Assembly (NCBI GenBank): GCA_014529385.2
Contig: CM043952.1
Coordinates: 155,867,057-155,931,056, forward strand
From: Adiantum capillus-veneris
Lineage: Eukaryota; Streptophyta; Polypodiopsida; Polypodiales; Pteridaceae
Direction: 5' to 3'
Length of the DNA stretch: 64,000 nt
In this document: one piece after another, positions 11,493-21,569 of the stretch
Position numbering within the stretch: position 1 is the stretch's first letter
How the letters are laid out: each line of letters starts with the position of its first letter
The notes under the pieces: generated by a model
The model's database searches: none
Seen by the model: only the letters and a program-made list of their open reading frames with translations
Told to the model about the DNA's origin: nothing
Position numbers and translations under genes: made by a program

Positions 11493-14400
11493 TTAGTGGA
11501 GGCTTTCGCACATCTTCAGAAGGGACTCATACCGCGCATGTTGGGCTAGTAATGTCGGGCCAAATATCTCTGTGTTGATGGTGAAGAAGCTGGTGTAGAA
11601 GGCTTCTTCAAAGGCCTGGAGGTGATAAGAAGGCAAAACCATGATTCTCTGATAAAGTGCATGTATCACCTCGTGAGAAGGCTGAGCAAACAGATCGTAT
11701 GGACATCTATATGTGTCTTGGAAGAAGAAGATGATGTCTGTTGTCTATCCAGGTTTAAAGGTTTCAAAAACCGCCAGAAGGGTTTTACAGATTTTTCTAA
11801 GTATGATGCAAGAGAGGTCAGGCAAGCAAGTGAGCAATTTAATGGCGCCTGTTAGGGTTTTCACCATGTATTGCTCACTCATTCTCTCACTTGCCTTCAA
11901 GCCTATAAGCTTTGGGTAATTGAGCCATGTGGGTTGGCTTTTCTGCAGCAGCTCTTGTGCTTTCCATGTCTGCATCCTTGGTAGAGGGAAAAAACTGAGG
12001 TTGTCTCTGATTCTTTTAGGCACCTCTACCAGATGAATTAAATATTGCGGATATTTGGTGAGCCATGCCTTTCTCCACTTGGGTTGAGAGTCCACAATCA
12101 GCTTAACTCCTTCTGGTTTGGAGATGTCTGCTTTGTATAATGGCACTATTGGCTCCTCTTTAATTTGTTTGTTTATTGTAGCAGCTTCATACTTTAGAAG
12201 AGGATATGGGAGAGAAGGTTGTAGCCATTCGTGCTGAATGATATTGGCATCTATCTTCTGAATGGTAATAGATTTACACACTCTCTACTCCCACTCCATT
12301 GCTTCTTTGGCCGTGTCTTTTATTCCCGCTTCTATTGCCTTCTGTAGCTTTTCTTCTTCTTCTTGTGTCAGATCATGGGGTTCTTGTGATGGTCCCACAA
12401 GGATTTCCTCTTGCATAGTGGTGTCCACTGGATCTAACTCATTTTCTATGTCAATGCCTTCCATTGCTGCTGGCCCGGTGCTCAAATGTTGCTCTTCAGT
12501 TTGCTGTTGGCCTTTTAGCTCATCTATCTGCTTCTGATATGTCTTCTTTTCCTGTTCCCGCTTGATATCACATGTTCACTAAGAGGTCGTTCAGATCTGC
12601 ATTGGTTTTTTCAGCCTCCTCTAGCTTCCTCTTGATGTGTTCATTTTCTGTTTGCCATCTCTTAAATTCCTCGTCCATCTGCTTTTTCACGGCTTCTAGC
12701 TCAATTTTCATGGCCTTGTTCTCTTCTTCCAGGCGGTTTTGCATTACAAGAGATCCCTCAGCCAGCATCAGTCTTTGTCTTTTCTCTAGTGTCAACTCCT
12801 TTTGGAGTTCCTTCATCTGTTCTTCATATAGATCATTTTCTGAAGTAGTGCCAGTCGAGCTAGCAGCTCTAGCCCGAGATTCCCTTAGCCTTTGGATGGT
12901 CTGATCTTTTATTTTCATCTGATCTTTTAGCTCTATCACTTCATCTTGGCTTGCCTCATGTTCTATCTTAGCCTTTTCCTTGGCATTTCTCAAGGTTTCA
13001 ACCTCTTTGGACTCATCAGCAAGTTATAGTGTCAGATTGTCCCTCTCTTTCTCCGCATCTGTCAGTGACTTGCTGATTTTCTTGTATTCCTCCTCTGCTC
13101 TTTGAAGCTTGTGTTCTATTGCCTGATTCTGTCGTTCCATCTCTTGGCATCTTTGTAATGCCGCGTCCAGATTGGCTTGCAGCTTGGTTTGTTTCTCTAT
13201 GTTCTCTTGGCCCTGTTTTTGCAGTGATTCCATTTCAGCTTTGATATGAACTTCATTTGTTTTGAGATTATCAATTTCACTCTCAGTGGCCATCGATCTT
13301 GCTCTGAGCCTCGTTAATTTTTGCATCACCACATCCCAATCATTGGTTGGTGGATGTAGGTCCACTGTATCTGTGGTCATCTCCTTCAACTCTACTAACC
13401 GAAGGCTCTGCATATATTCCTTGGGTCTTGTGCTCGCCAACTTAAAAGCTGTAGTCGTTGCCTCTTCTCGAGAGTACCCACCAGCTAGTAGATCAAGAAA
13501 TATTCTAAAGTTTCTTTCTTCTGGATCTGGCTTCTCATCTTTTGGCTCAGCTTCTACCTTCTGCTCTTTGTTCTTCTCTTGCTTGGAATCTTTTTGTTCA
13601 TCAAGTCTGTTCAACTCCTCTTCTTGGTGGGTTTGTGGAGGACTAAGAGGAGGTGGTGATGGTGGTGGGCTGGATTCCCGGCTTGACGGTGGAGTTGGTT
13701 GCTTCTTCTTGAAATCCGGATCCGCCTTGGTTTTGCTATCTCTTTCTTGGCCTTCCTGCTCTTCTAGCAGCTGCCGTCTCACTTTGTCCACCTCTTCTTC
13801 TATAAAAGGGATATTCAAGATATTCTCCGCCGTAGCATCTAACATCTCGAAGTTTTTGATATAATCTTCGAACCAATCCAGGTGAATCCTTCGAGATGAT
13901 CCAGACATAGCTTCAAGGGATGTCTTCCACAACTCTCTCAAATCCCCTTTTAGTGCTCTCTCGGCTCTGAAACTTTCCATCAGTCTTTCTAGCCGCGCTG
14001 CCTTCTGTGACTTGGTTTCCTTGATTGGCACCTATAGATTTTCTTTCTTTCCCTTCTTTGACTCTGGAGGCTCTTCTAGAACGGTCTCTAACTGGCGCTT
14101 TAACCTTGTGGCTACCCTGGGCGCCTTAGGAGGTTCTTCATTTTGTCTTCCTTTAGCTTTAGCCAATCATTCTGTGAGGGAGGTAGAGGCCAGCTTCCCT
14201 TGGCATGCAATGCTCCATAGACAACTTTTGTTGTCAGCTCACCAGGTACAATATAGGTGAGATTTTTGGTCCCCATCTTCACAAGATTGTCGTGGATGTA
14301 AGCGGCATAATTTATCTCTTTTGGTTTGCTGGTTTGCTCTTCTGCATTGCCCAGATGAAAGTGGTTGCAATGGCTCCAGGTGGCATCCTGTATTTTTTGG

Positions 14401-14987
14401 CCGCTTTGAACACATGTGGAAGTCTTGAATTTATAATTGAATCATGATAGCCACCTTCGGGTTTGCAATATCTTCAAATGTGTAGTTATTCTTCCTTCCA
14501 AGTAGACCTTAATGTCATCTCTTCTCTTTGTCACACTCTCTCCTTTGTTTGAGATGTCAAGTGTTGTTGCCACGACATTCTCTGTGATGACAATCATTGT
14601 ATCAGGCTTGCCTTGCAGATCGGTGACTCGGGATATGCTGTCCTCTTTGATTGTGGTGAAAAATTCCCACACACTTTTAACATTAATCCCTGCTGGCAAG
14701 GCTTCAAAGTAGTTGTGGAGATCCAGTTTCTCCAAGTAATCCCCCATCTTGCTCCTAACAAATTCATTGAGATCTCGAGGTATCATGGGTAGCTCCACTG
14801 CATTTCCCTCAGGATCTTTGAATACTCCTTGGTAGATTCTCAGATCATTGGTCTCTATCAGATCATCTTGAATCCATGTGCTTGTGGGATTCAGGGTTCC
14901 CTCTGGGATCACAAAAGGCTCCACTTCTTCTAATTAGTCCTTTATAGTCATCCTCTTCTTCTTTGCAAGTGATTTTGTGGCTGCCAT
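11493..14987 (-). pseudogene. Accessory ORF downstream of pol, coiled-coil protein
   Basis: A reading frame of about 3.5 kb fills the space between the palindrome repeats and the 3' polypurine tract. A likely start is the ATG at 14987 ('MAATKSLAKKKRM'), and a TAA at 11495-11493 ends it about 38 bp before the tract. N-terminal third: globular ('NEFVRSKMGDYLEKLDLHNY', 'RMPPGAIATTFIWAM', 'NYAAYIHDNLVKMG'). Middle: a proline-rich patch ('PPPSPPPLSPP', near 13650) and then a long heptad-rich coiled coil (about 13300-12570). C-terminus: globular ('PLPRMQTWKAQELLQKSQPT', 'YRCPYDLFAQPSHEVIHALY'). Stops or shifts occur near 14936, 14440-14030, 13020, 12565, 12282 and 11745. I do not recognise the family. 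The position is that of env-like or other extra ORFs in Athila/Tat elements, but I see no signal peptide or membrane segment. Confidence 0.75.
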
Positions 14988-15139
14988 GGATCCTGTTGCA
15001 CTAAGTAGTCTAAAGTTAGCGTTTTTTACATATTAGCTAATAAACTGAGTTCTGACTACCCAAATGACTTGAAAACTCAAAAGGAACTAGGGAAACTCCG
15101 CATGTGCTCACAGTATCTTTCTGGTTGAAAAATAATTAT

Positions 15140-16021
15140 GTAGACATCCTACGCGTAGGATGTCTACCTCCTCTGTTTTTGGTGAAACTTGGCCGGCTTG
15201 TGGCCCTTGACCTGTGCAACATGGCTATGTAATTGGAATTGGGTTTGGGCATCAAAAAGTGCAATTTTGGGCAGATTTAGGCTTTTGGCTCACAAATTGT
15301 GTAGGATGTCCTAAACAGGTGGCAAAATGATATTCAATTGGGTTGAAATTTGATATACATGCTTCTTACACCATGTAAATGGTTCCCATGAAGTTAGTTC
15401 CTGCACAGTAGGTCAAAATGACACTCGAGACATCCTACGTGTAGGATGTCTATTTTATCAGAATGACTTGAAGTTGGTTCTGTGGGTAGCCCTTAGCATG
15501 TGGAACATGGCCCTGCTCTTAGATTTTGATTTGGATAATCATTGGTGTTATTAAGAGCATGTGTAGTGTTTTTAGGCTCAAAAAGTGCATCTTGGAGGTT
15601 TTGGGGGCCAAATGTGATGGGAATGGCTTGAAATTTGATATGTGAGCTTGTGAAGGTGTTATAAAGACATCTGGAACTCAAAAATACCAGCTGGAGGTCA
15701 AATAGGTCATTTAGACATCCTACGCGTAGGATGTCTTTTTCATAAATTTTCACATATGACCCCACAGTTAGCTTGGCAATGTGCTCATGAGTATATTGTG
15801 CAAGTTTCATGTGATTTGGACTAGTTTTGGTAGGTCTATGACCCATTATTGCCTCTATGCTCTAACTTTCCGTTTTTTGATGCATATGAGGTCAACTCTT
15901 ATCCAAATGTGATGAAACTTGATGGCTAGCATGTATAAACTATGGAGAAGCTATGTGTGAGATGAGATGTTGAGTTTGGTTCCCAGATATGGCCTTGAGA
16001 CATCTGAGGCATAGGATGTCT
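15140..16021. repeat. 285-bp tandem repeat array with conserved 24-bp palindromes
   Basis: The word AGACATCCTACG followed by its exact reverse complement occurs at 15142-15165 (28 bp perfect with flanks, 15140-15167), with one base changed at 15428-15451, perfect again at 15713-15736, and degraded at 15998-16021. Starts are spaced 286, 285 and 285 bp. The sequence between is an old tandem repeat: 'ttgaaatttgatat' or 'gaaacttgatgg' recurs at matching phase, and 'acatggc' recurs after each palindrome. The palindrome is far better conserved than the rest of the unit. The array lies directly upstream of the accessory ORF. Confidence 0.88.
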
Positions 16022-17507
16022 CCTGATGAAAGTTATATGAGAAGTGCTACTGGTACATGCCCTGAGTCCCCCTGAGTCCCTTTTAAACCCTATTTCAATA
16101 AAAAAGTCAAATAGATAGATAGAAACTCCCTGTTTGGCTTTCAGAGCCTCTGAGCCGTTTTCTGACTCTTGGAGTGCTTTTCAGCGATGAAATTTCTTGA
16201 TGTTAGTCTCCATAGCTTCACGGTTCCTTGGGGATCCTTGCCATATGGTTTTTGTTGACTTTGGTTTCACTGGAGCTCCGTTTGGAAATTTGCGCTCTGG
16301 AAGCGCCATGGTTGCCTTTATATGTCGTCGATGACTTGTGGTGGTCTACCACCATAGGACTTGGTTGTTGATGGTCTAGAAAATCCTCTCGTGAAGTTTG
16401 GTGGCAAACGGACATGCGGTTTGGCCGGGAGAGCTAGTTGACGCTTTTTGTGTCTAATGCCGTTCCTAAAGCTTAGTGCCGCTTCAGCTCGCCTTATGGC
16501 CATGTGGGTTATATAGACTTGTAGAGCATGTCGAGATGCTCCTACCCATGAGTTTTGGTAGCATTTGGGTGCTTTTCCACCGATTTACCATTTGGTGGCC
16601 TCTTGCAGGGCTCTAGAAGTTAGGGTTTTTCCCAATGGTTTTCTGCCACCTTTGTGCATTCAAGAGTGGTCTCCTATGCTAGGGTAAACCACCGATGAAG
16701 CCTTATTGCTTCTGGGTTAGCCGTTAGGCGGCCACTTCTACATGTAGGTCTCTACCGCTCGTTTCCCGTGTGAACCCTACGCTAGTTTTCGCGACAAAAC
16801 ATCAAATATACACGAAAAGCTCAAGGTGGTGAGCCTATCTCTCATATCTAGAGCTTGTCGGGTGGTCATGCGCGTCGTAGAAGCAGTTGGAAGTCCGATT
16901 TGCTTTAGGTGGCAAGAGCTCTGTCTCAAGAAGGCAATAGTAGAAATGAGCTTTAAGTGAAGTGAAAAAATCTTATAATGGGGGTCCCCGAACCACTTTC
17001 CATGAAATTTGACATGTGCTCCAACTTCTTGCGAGATATGGTTTAGGCTCAAAAAATTCTTGATTCGGACTCCATTTGCCCAGTTTTCGAGAAATTTGAC
17101 GTTTCGGTCAAAATCTGGCCAAAACACGCTTTTTGCTCCATTCACATAATTGCACCGCCATTGTACCATAGGTTGTCCTATAGTCACTGATTATCCCATA
17201 TTTTTTGTTTTTCATTACGACCTGCTTTTTATATTTTTGAAGTTTTTCTCCCGATAATTAGTAAAATTAAAAAGAAAATAAAAAATTAATCCCAAAAAAT
17301 TTCCAAAAATCATAATAACTCAAAAACATCCCCGCAAAACACTATATATACTCACATGCAATTTTTATGGCCAAATTTCTCCGTTTTACCAATATTTTAC
17401 CCGAAAAATGGCTATTTTTACCTATATACACACACCTAAGGGCTTGAATTGGCGTTTGACCCCATATACTTGTAGATTCATGTTGTATAAGAGCATATGT
17501 ACTTAAG
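16022..17507 (-). promoter_or_regulatory. Spacer with TATA-like boxes upstream of the accessory ORF
   Basis: No domain is recognised in the open stretches here. On the - strand there are TATA-like boxes at 16516-16508 (CTATATAAC) and near 17350-17341 (GTATATATAGT). The first lies about 1.5 kb upstream of the accessory start codon. Inference: this could hold an internal promoter for the accessory gene; the alternative is plain non-coding filler. Confidence 0.4.
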
Positions 17508-17512
17508 TTAGT

Positions 17513-17700
17513 TGTTGGGGTATAGGCGCCTGTGCCTTGCCCGGCCGCCCAGAGTCTGGGCGCCCACTGACTTGTATACCTTATACATAGCATAAGTGTA
17601 TAGGGGGCTGCTCACTCTTTGAGTCTCCCCACCCACAATGTGTGTGTGTTTCCTTCTCTCTCTCTCACTCTCCGTCTGTGGTGCTGCCCGATCCCCTTCA
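17513..17700 (+). repeat. 5' LTR of the compact copia element
   Basis: 188 bp with TG...CA ends, followed after two bases by the primer site. It contains a (TC)n-rich stretch near 17655-17670. It matches the 3' LTR at 21281-21468 at 184 of 188 positions by eye. Confidence 0.93.
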
Positions 17701-17702
17701 AT

Positions 17703-17714
17703 TGGTATCAGAGC
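17703..17714 (+). promoter_or_regulatory. Primer binding site (initiator Met tRNA)
   Basis: TGGTATCAGAGC, the standard plant sequence complementary to the 3' end of initiator Met tRNA, lies two bases after the 5' LTR. Confidence 0.92.
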
Positions 17715-19348
17715 TATGGTGACCGCGGAGAGCACGACGGCTTTGAGAGCTTCGAGGCGATAGCTCGCTCGCTCTCGACGGTGGAGTTCGATCGCGGAGT
17801 TTCATGGAGAGCGATTTTAGCTTAAGGAGCATTGTCTTTGGAGCTTAGGAGCTTGGTGTGGTCAAGCTTGGTCGAGGAGGCGGTTGCGGCTTCCTTGGTG
17901 AGAGGAGCTTTTGAGCTCAGTGGAGCTCGGTAGAGAAGTGCTCGGCGGAGGAGAGCTTGACATTCGAGTGCTTGGATGTTGTTGTGGCAGAGCTCTTGTG
18001 TTGGAGCTTGCATTGAGAGGACATTGCATCACGCAGAGTGGAGCAGGAGCAGGTTCAAAACTGTGTGCAGCTCGTTTTTGCCATTTTCGGGCTCTAAAAC
18101 GCAGTTTTTTGCGTAGCTCCGTCATACAGAGTCAGATCTACATGATCCAGGAGTCTAGGTCAGGGTTTTGGCACGCTCCGGACGCGATGGTGATGTCTAT
18201 TTGCTGAAATTATGCTTTGAATTACAGCAGGTACAGCAGCAAGTTTATTTGTGCACTCTTGGGTCCCAAAAACATTGTTTTTGGCATAGCTTTCACACCC
18301 GGACTCGGATACATATGATCCAGGAGTCTACCTTGGGGTTTTGGCACGCTCCGGACGCGCTCGTCATATCAGAATTTTAAAATTCTGAACGCTGAATTTT
18401 CTGCAGCAACAGTTGTTTATTGTGTGTCGAGGATTCCACACATGGTTTGCTCTCAGATGTGAGAGTGATATTTGCTTCAAGTTTCCTCACAGGTGGGAGG
18501 ATACGATGTATGCCTTATGTGGTTTGATGCTCAGGGAGACTAATGTGATTGCATTTTGAGCTCGGCAATGTATGTCTCGAGCATGTTTTTTGGCAGTCAC
18601 AGGTAGAGCAGATATTTGTGTACTAGATTTGCAGGTGTTTGCAATGATGTATGCAAAAATGTGGAGATTGGTGCATGCATTTGGAGTGTGATTTGACGCG
18701 CTTTGATTGCTCATGGTTTTGAGCGTGCAGTCAGTTTGGTTACTGGTTTTGTGGCCGTTTTACTGACGAAACTCTGGCGAAATTTTCCCAGAAGTTTTAT
18801 GCGCATCATTTATGCGATCTAGGTAGAGATTGCGGGTTGCACTCAGCATTTGTGTGCGGTGTTCTCTGCAGGTGGGAGATTTGTGCGTGTGTATGCATTG
18901 ATACCGCACATTGTGGGCTTGGTGATTAGCTCATGGGTTTGACAGGCGTACAGTTATCTTGGCACACTCACAGGAGTGAGTATTGTGATGTATGCTTGTG
19001 TGGCTACGAGCTAGGTAGCCGGATTCGAGCACTAATGGCTTGAGGTTTTTCAGCAGGTTTCAGCTACATGTTTACAAGTTTACAGGTAGGTTTGAGGGCT
19101 TATTTGGGCGCTGAATTTTTAGCCATTGTTTCCTCTTTGCAGGTGTCCATGTATGGCTCAGTTGTAGGCTGATTTGGGACACATTTGTGACTTGTTTATG
19201 CAGCTGTTTAAGAGCTGAATTTTGGGGCTGATTTGCAGCCATATCTTACAGCCATACTTGCAGACTTTTGTTGATGCAATTCGAGCCAGTTTAGGGCTGA
19301 TTTGGTTGACTTTTGCTACTCATTGTTGCTTGCTCTTTTGCGAGCATT
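17715..19348 (+). other. Long untranslated leader of the compact copia element
   Basis: About 1.6 kb without a convincing gene. It contains two diverged copies of a segment ending 'ggttttggcacgctccggac' (about 18110-18186 and 18272-18360), and many short words such as 'gcaggtgggag' recur. Such leaders usually carry packaging signals in this family (inference). Confidence 0.6.
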
Positions 19349-20470
19349 ATGGCTGATTTTTCATTTGACTTCCAGCGTTATGGTCTGACACAGTTTGATG
19401 GTGCAGATTTTGTTGCTTGGAAGGAGCATATGCTTGTTGCATTGGCAGATTTGGGGCAGGATAAACCCTTGCTTGGTTTATCGGCGAAGCCCAAGTCTAT
19501 GCGTGATAATGATTGGCAGGATCTTGATGAGTTATCCATGTCTACAATTCATTTGCATCTGGTTGAGTCTGTTTACTGGCAGGTCTCGAGGGAGACTACA
19601 ACTCATGCTTTATGGCAGAGTTTACATGCTATGTACGCGACATCCATGTCTACAGGGGAGTCTAGTCCCACTTCTATGTCCATGGGAGAGATTGGTCCCA
19701 CACGCAAGTCTCGACGGCATAGAGACTTGACATGTTGGCATTGTGGACATAGAGGGCACATTAGGCGTCGATGTTTCAGGCGTTTGAGACAAAGGAGGCG
19801 ACATATGCGTGATGTAGATTTGGGCATGACAGATGCTAGTGAGATCAGTACGGTGGTTACTGAGTATGCTTGTGATGGCGATGTCACATTTACATCTAGC
19901 TTGTCTTCATACGATCTTATGTCTACGGATTGCATATCGGATTGCACATTGTCTTCACATTGGTTACTAGATTCAGATGCTACATTCCATGTCACGTTGC
20001 ATCGTGAGTGGTTTAGCACGTTTTCTAGTGGGAGACTTGGTTGTGTGCACATGGTTGATGGTGCTGTGTATGACATTGAGGGTACAGGAGACGTATGTTT
20101 GTCCTTGCCCAGTGGTATGAGATTTACCCTGCTTCACGTGCGTTATGTGCCAGATCTGAGACGGGATTTGATCTCAGTCAGACAGTTACGGGATAGTGGA
20201 TGTCGGGTATCGCTGCTTGAGCGATCTTTTGCGTTGCATTTGGGTTCGCTAGTGATTGCGAGAGGTGCCAGGAGTGGTACAGGTTACCCATTGCATGTGG
20301 ATCACGAGAGAGACGGTGTTGTCTCTGTGATCATGCAGCCAGGTAGAGAGCGAGAGAGCAGGCGAGTCTCTTTTGCTCATGGGTTGCAGGATGCTTTGCA
20401 TGGAGTGCAGAGTAGTGAGCTCTTGTACACACAGTTGGGGCACGACTTGAGCAGTCACACAGAGAGGTGA
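19349..20470 (+). CDS. Copia Gag-protease protein of the compact element
   Basis: The chosen start is ATG 19349 ('MADFSFDFQRYG'); the frame is open farther upstream but this fits Gag starts. The order is: Gag N-terminal domain ('LTQFDGADFVAWKEHML'), capsid-like helices ('TTHALWQSLHAMYATS'), a zinc knuckle (CWHCGHRGHIRRRC, CCHC), a protease-like domain ('HWLLDSDATFHV') and a pre-integrase-type stretch ('VRYVPDLRRDLISVRQLRDS'). The protease motif reads D-S-D where D-S/T-G is expected, so protease activity is doubtful. The frame is fully open for about 373 codons. The ORF ends in a TGA at 20468-20470, overlapping the next ORF in the -1 frame. Confidence 0.88.
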   Translation: MADFSFDFQRYGLTQFDGADFVAWKEHMLVALADLGQDKPLLGLSAKPKSMRDNDWQDLDELSMSTIHLHLVESVYWQVSRETTTHALWQSLHAMYATSMSTGESSPTSMSMGEIGPTRKSRRHRDLTCWHCGHRGHIRRRCFRRLRQRRRHMRDVDLGMTDASEISTVVTEYACDGDVTFTSSLSSYDLMSTDCISDCTLSSHWLLDSDATFHVTLHREWFSTFSSGRLGCVHMVDGAVYDIEGTGDVCLSLPSGMRFTLLHVRYVPDLRRDLISVRQLRDSGCRVSLLERSFALHLGSLVIARGARSGTGYPLHVDHERDGVVSVIMQPGRERESRRVSFAHGLQDALHGVQSSELLYTQLGHDLSSHTER

Positions 20471-21201
20471 CAGAGTCAGACATGCATGCTTTGCTAGTGA
20501 CTGAGCAAAGCAGAGAGTCAGCTGTGCGAGATACTTCTATGCAGGATAGACAGGTAGAGCGGTCTTGCTCTAGTGAGTCACGACAGGAGGACGTTGTGCA
20601 AGAGTCTATGCATACGGAGTTAGAGCATGAGAGCTCTAGTGAGTCACAGCAGATTGAGTGGTCATGTTTGCAGTGGATGATTGCAGAGGAGGCTAAGATG
20701 TCAGCGATTATGCAGTCATTGCTTTCTATGCTTGACAGTGAGCATGGGGATATAGTTGTGCAGGATATGTCTTCCAGCAGACACCTAGAGCAGCTGGTGT
20801 GCTCTGAGGTTGCACGACAGGTTGATGCGTCTTTTGTGGATAGTGAGGAGATGCATGTGGCTGACACGCCTTGTCAGTCAGAGATGCCTATTGCCAGGGA
20901 TATATATGTTGATGCATGCTCCGTAGAGCTAGCAGGGCCCGCTAGCATTGCATCGGCATTCGGTGGTCTCATGTATGAGATGTTGATCTTGAGACCGGAT
21001 ATCGTAGCTGCAGTGGGAGCATTTGCAGTTGGGGTTGTCAGTCGTTTGTTGACTGATGATGGCATAGTGCATGAGGGAGATATGCAGGTATTGCGTACAT
21101 ACTTGCAGTACGTGTGCGGTACGTCTGGTGGTGTATGGACTTACACGGAAGCAGGACAACCGGATGCACACGATCACAGCCAGCCAGTGGGCATCGGTTG
21201 A
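20467..21201 (+). CDS. Second ORF of the compact copia element: acidic region plus RT/RNase H tail
   Basis: The frame is open from at least 20467; the first ATG is 20482. It lies in the -1 frame relative to Gag-protease and overlaps it. The N-terminal ~130 residues are rich in Ser, Glu, Gln and Met and match nothing I know. The C-terminal part resembles the junction of copia RT and RNase H: 'ASAFGGLMYEMLILRPDI', 'VGVVSRLLTDDG' and 'LRTYLQYVCGTSGGVWTY', like the family's 'VGSLMYAM..TRPDI' and 'LRYL.GTS' motifs. No RT catalytic motif or integrase is present. It looks like an internal deletion derivative whose remaining frame stayed open. It could be expressed separately or by -1 frameshift; neither is shown. 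Confidence 0.7.
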   Translation: MTESDMHALLVTEQSRESAVRDTSMQDRQVERSCSSESRQEDVVQESMHTELEHESSSESQQIEWSCLQWMIAEEAKMSAIMQSLLSMLDSEHGDIVVQDMSSSRHLEQLVCSEVARQVDASFVDSEEMHVADTPCQSEMPIARDIYVDACSVELAGPASIASAFGGLMYEMLILRPDIVAAVGAFAVGVVSRLLTDDGIVHEGDMQVLRTYLQYVCGTSGGVWTYTEAGQPDAHDHSQPVGIG

Positions 21202-21280
21202 GAGTGGTTTTCTCTCACCTTTTGTAGTCTTTAGACTAGGTTCCCTTGCTTAAAGGCACAGTCGCCTTTAAGTGGGAGGT

Positions 21281-21468
21281 TGTTGGGGTATAGGCGCCTC
21301 TGCCTTGCCCGACCGCCCAGAGTCTGGGCGCCCACTGACTTGTATACCTTATACATAGCATAAGTGTATAGGGGGCTGCTCACTCTTTGAGTCTCCCCAC
21401 CCACATTGTGTGTGTGTTTCCTTCTCTCTCTCTCACTCTCCGTCTGTGGTGCTCCCCGATCCCCTTCA
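21281..21468 (+). repeat. 3' LTR of the compact copia element
   Basis: 188 bp, preceded by the purine-rich tract AAGTGGGAGGT (21270-21280) and followed by the target duplication TTAGT. Confidence 0.93.
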
Positions 21469-21569
21469 TTAGTCCAGAAAATTTCGCAATCAAACGACAA
21501 CCCTCTAAAATAGTCGAAAAACATGCCCTTTTTTGCTCTTTTTACCATTGGGCCCGCATTTGAGAATGC

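Larger units (their letters stand above)
17513..21468 (+). mobile_element. Compact non-autonomous Ty1/copia element
   Basis: Two 188-bp LTRs (17513-17700, 21281-21468) differ at only 4 positions by my count. They have TGTTGGGG...CTTCA ends, and the element is flanked by the target duplication TTAGT (17508-17512, 21469-21473). It has an initiator-Met primer site, a 1.6-kb leader, one Gag-protease ORF and a second overlapping ORF. Integrase and most of RT are absent, so mobilisation would need a partner. It lies in the opposite orientation to the giant element and is the youngest-looking insertion in the window. Confidence 0.93.

Noticed and set aside
13262..13864. Long open frame on the + strand opposite the accessory ORF
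   Set aside because: Its Ser/Cys-rich composition is the mirror of the Glu/Lys-rich coiled coil on the other strand; no domain.
11493..14987. Accessory coiled-coil ORF as a captured host gene such as a myosin- or kinesin-like protein
   Set aside because: Coiled coils resemble each other by composition. I see no motor or other host domain, and its edges match the element's own landmarks.
11493..14987. Accessory ORF as a retroviral envelope
   Set aside because: No signal peptide, transmembrane segment or cysteine-rich ectodomain is visible; only the position is env-like.
15140..16021. Regularly spaced repeats as a possible CRISPR-like array
   Set aside because: The spacers are ~260 bp, related to one another and in plant retrotransposon DNA; there are no cas genes. 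It is a tandem repeat, not a CRISPR array.
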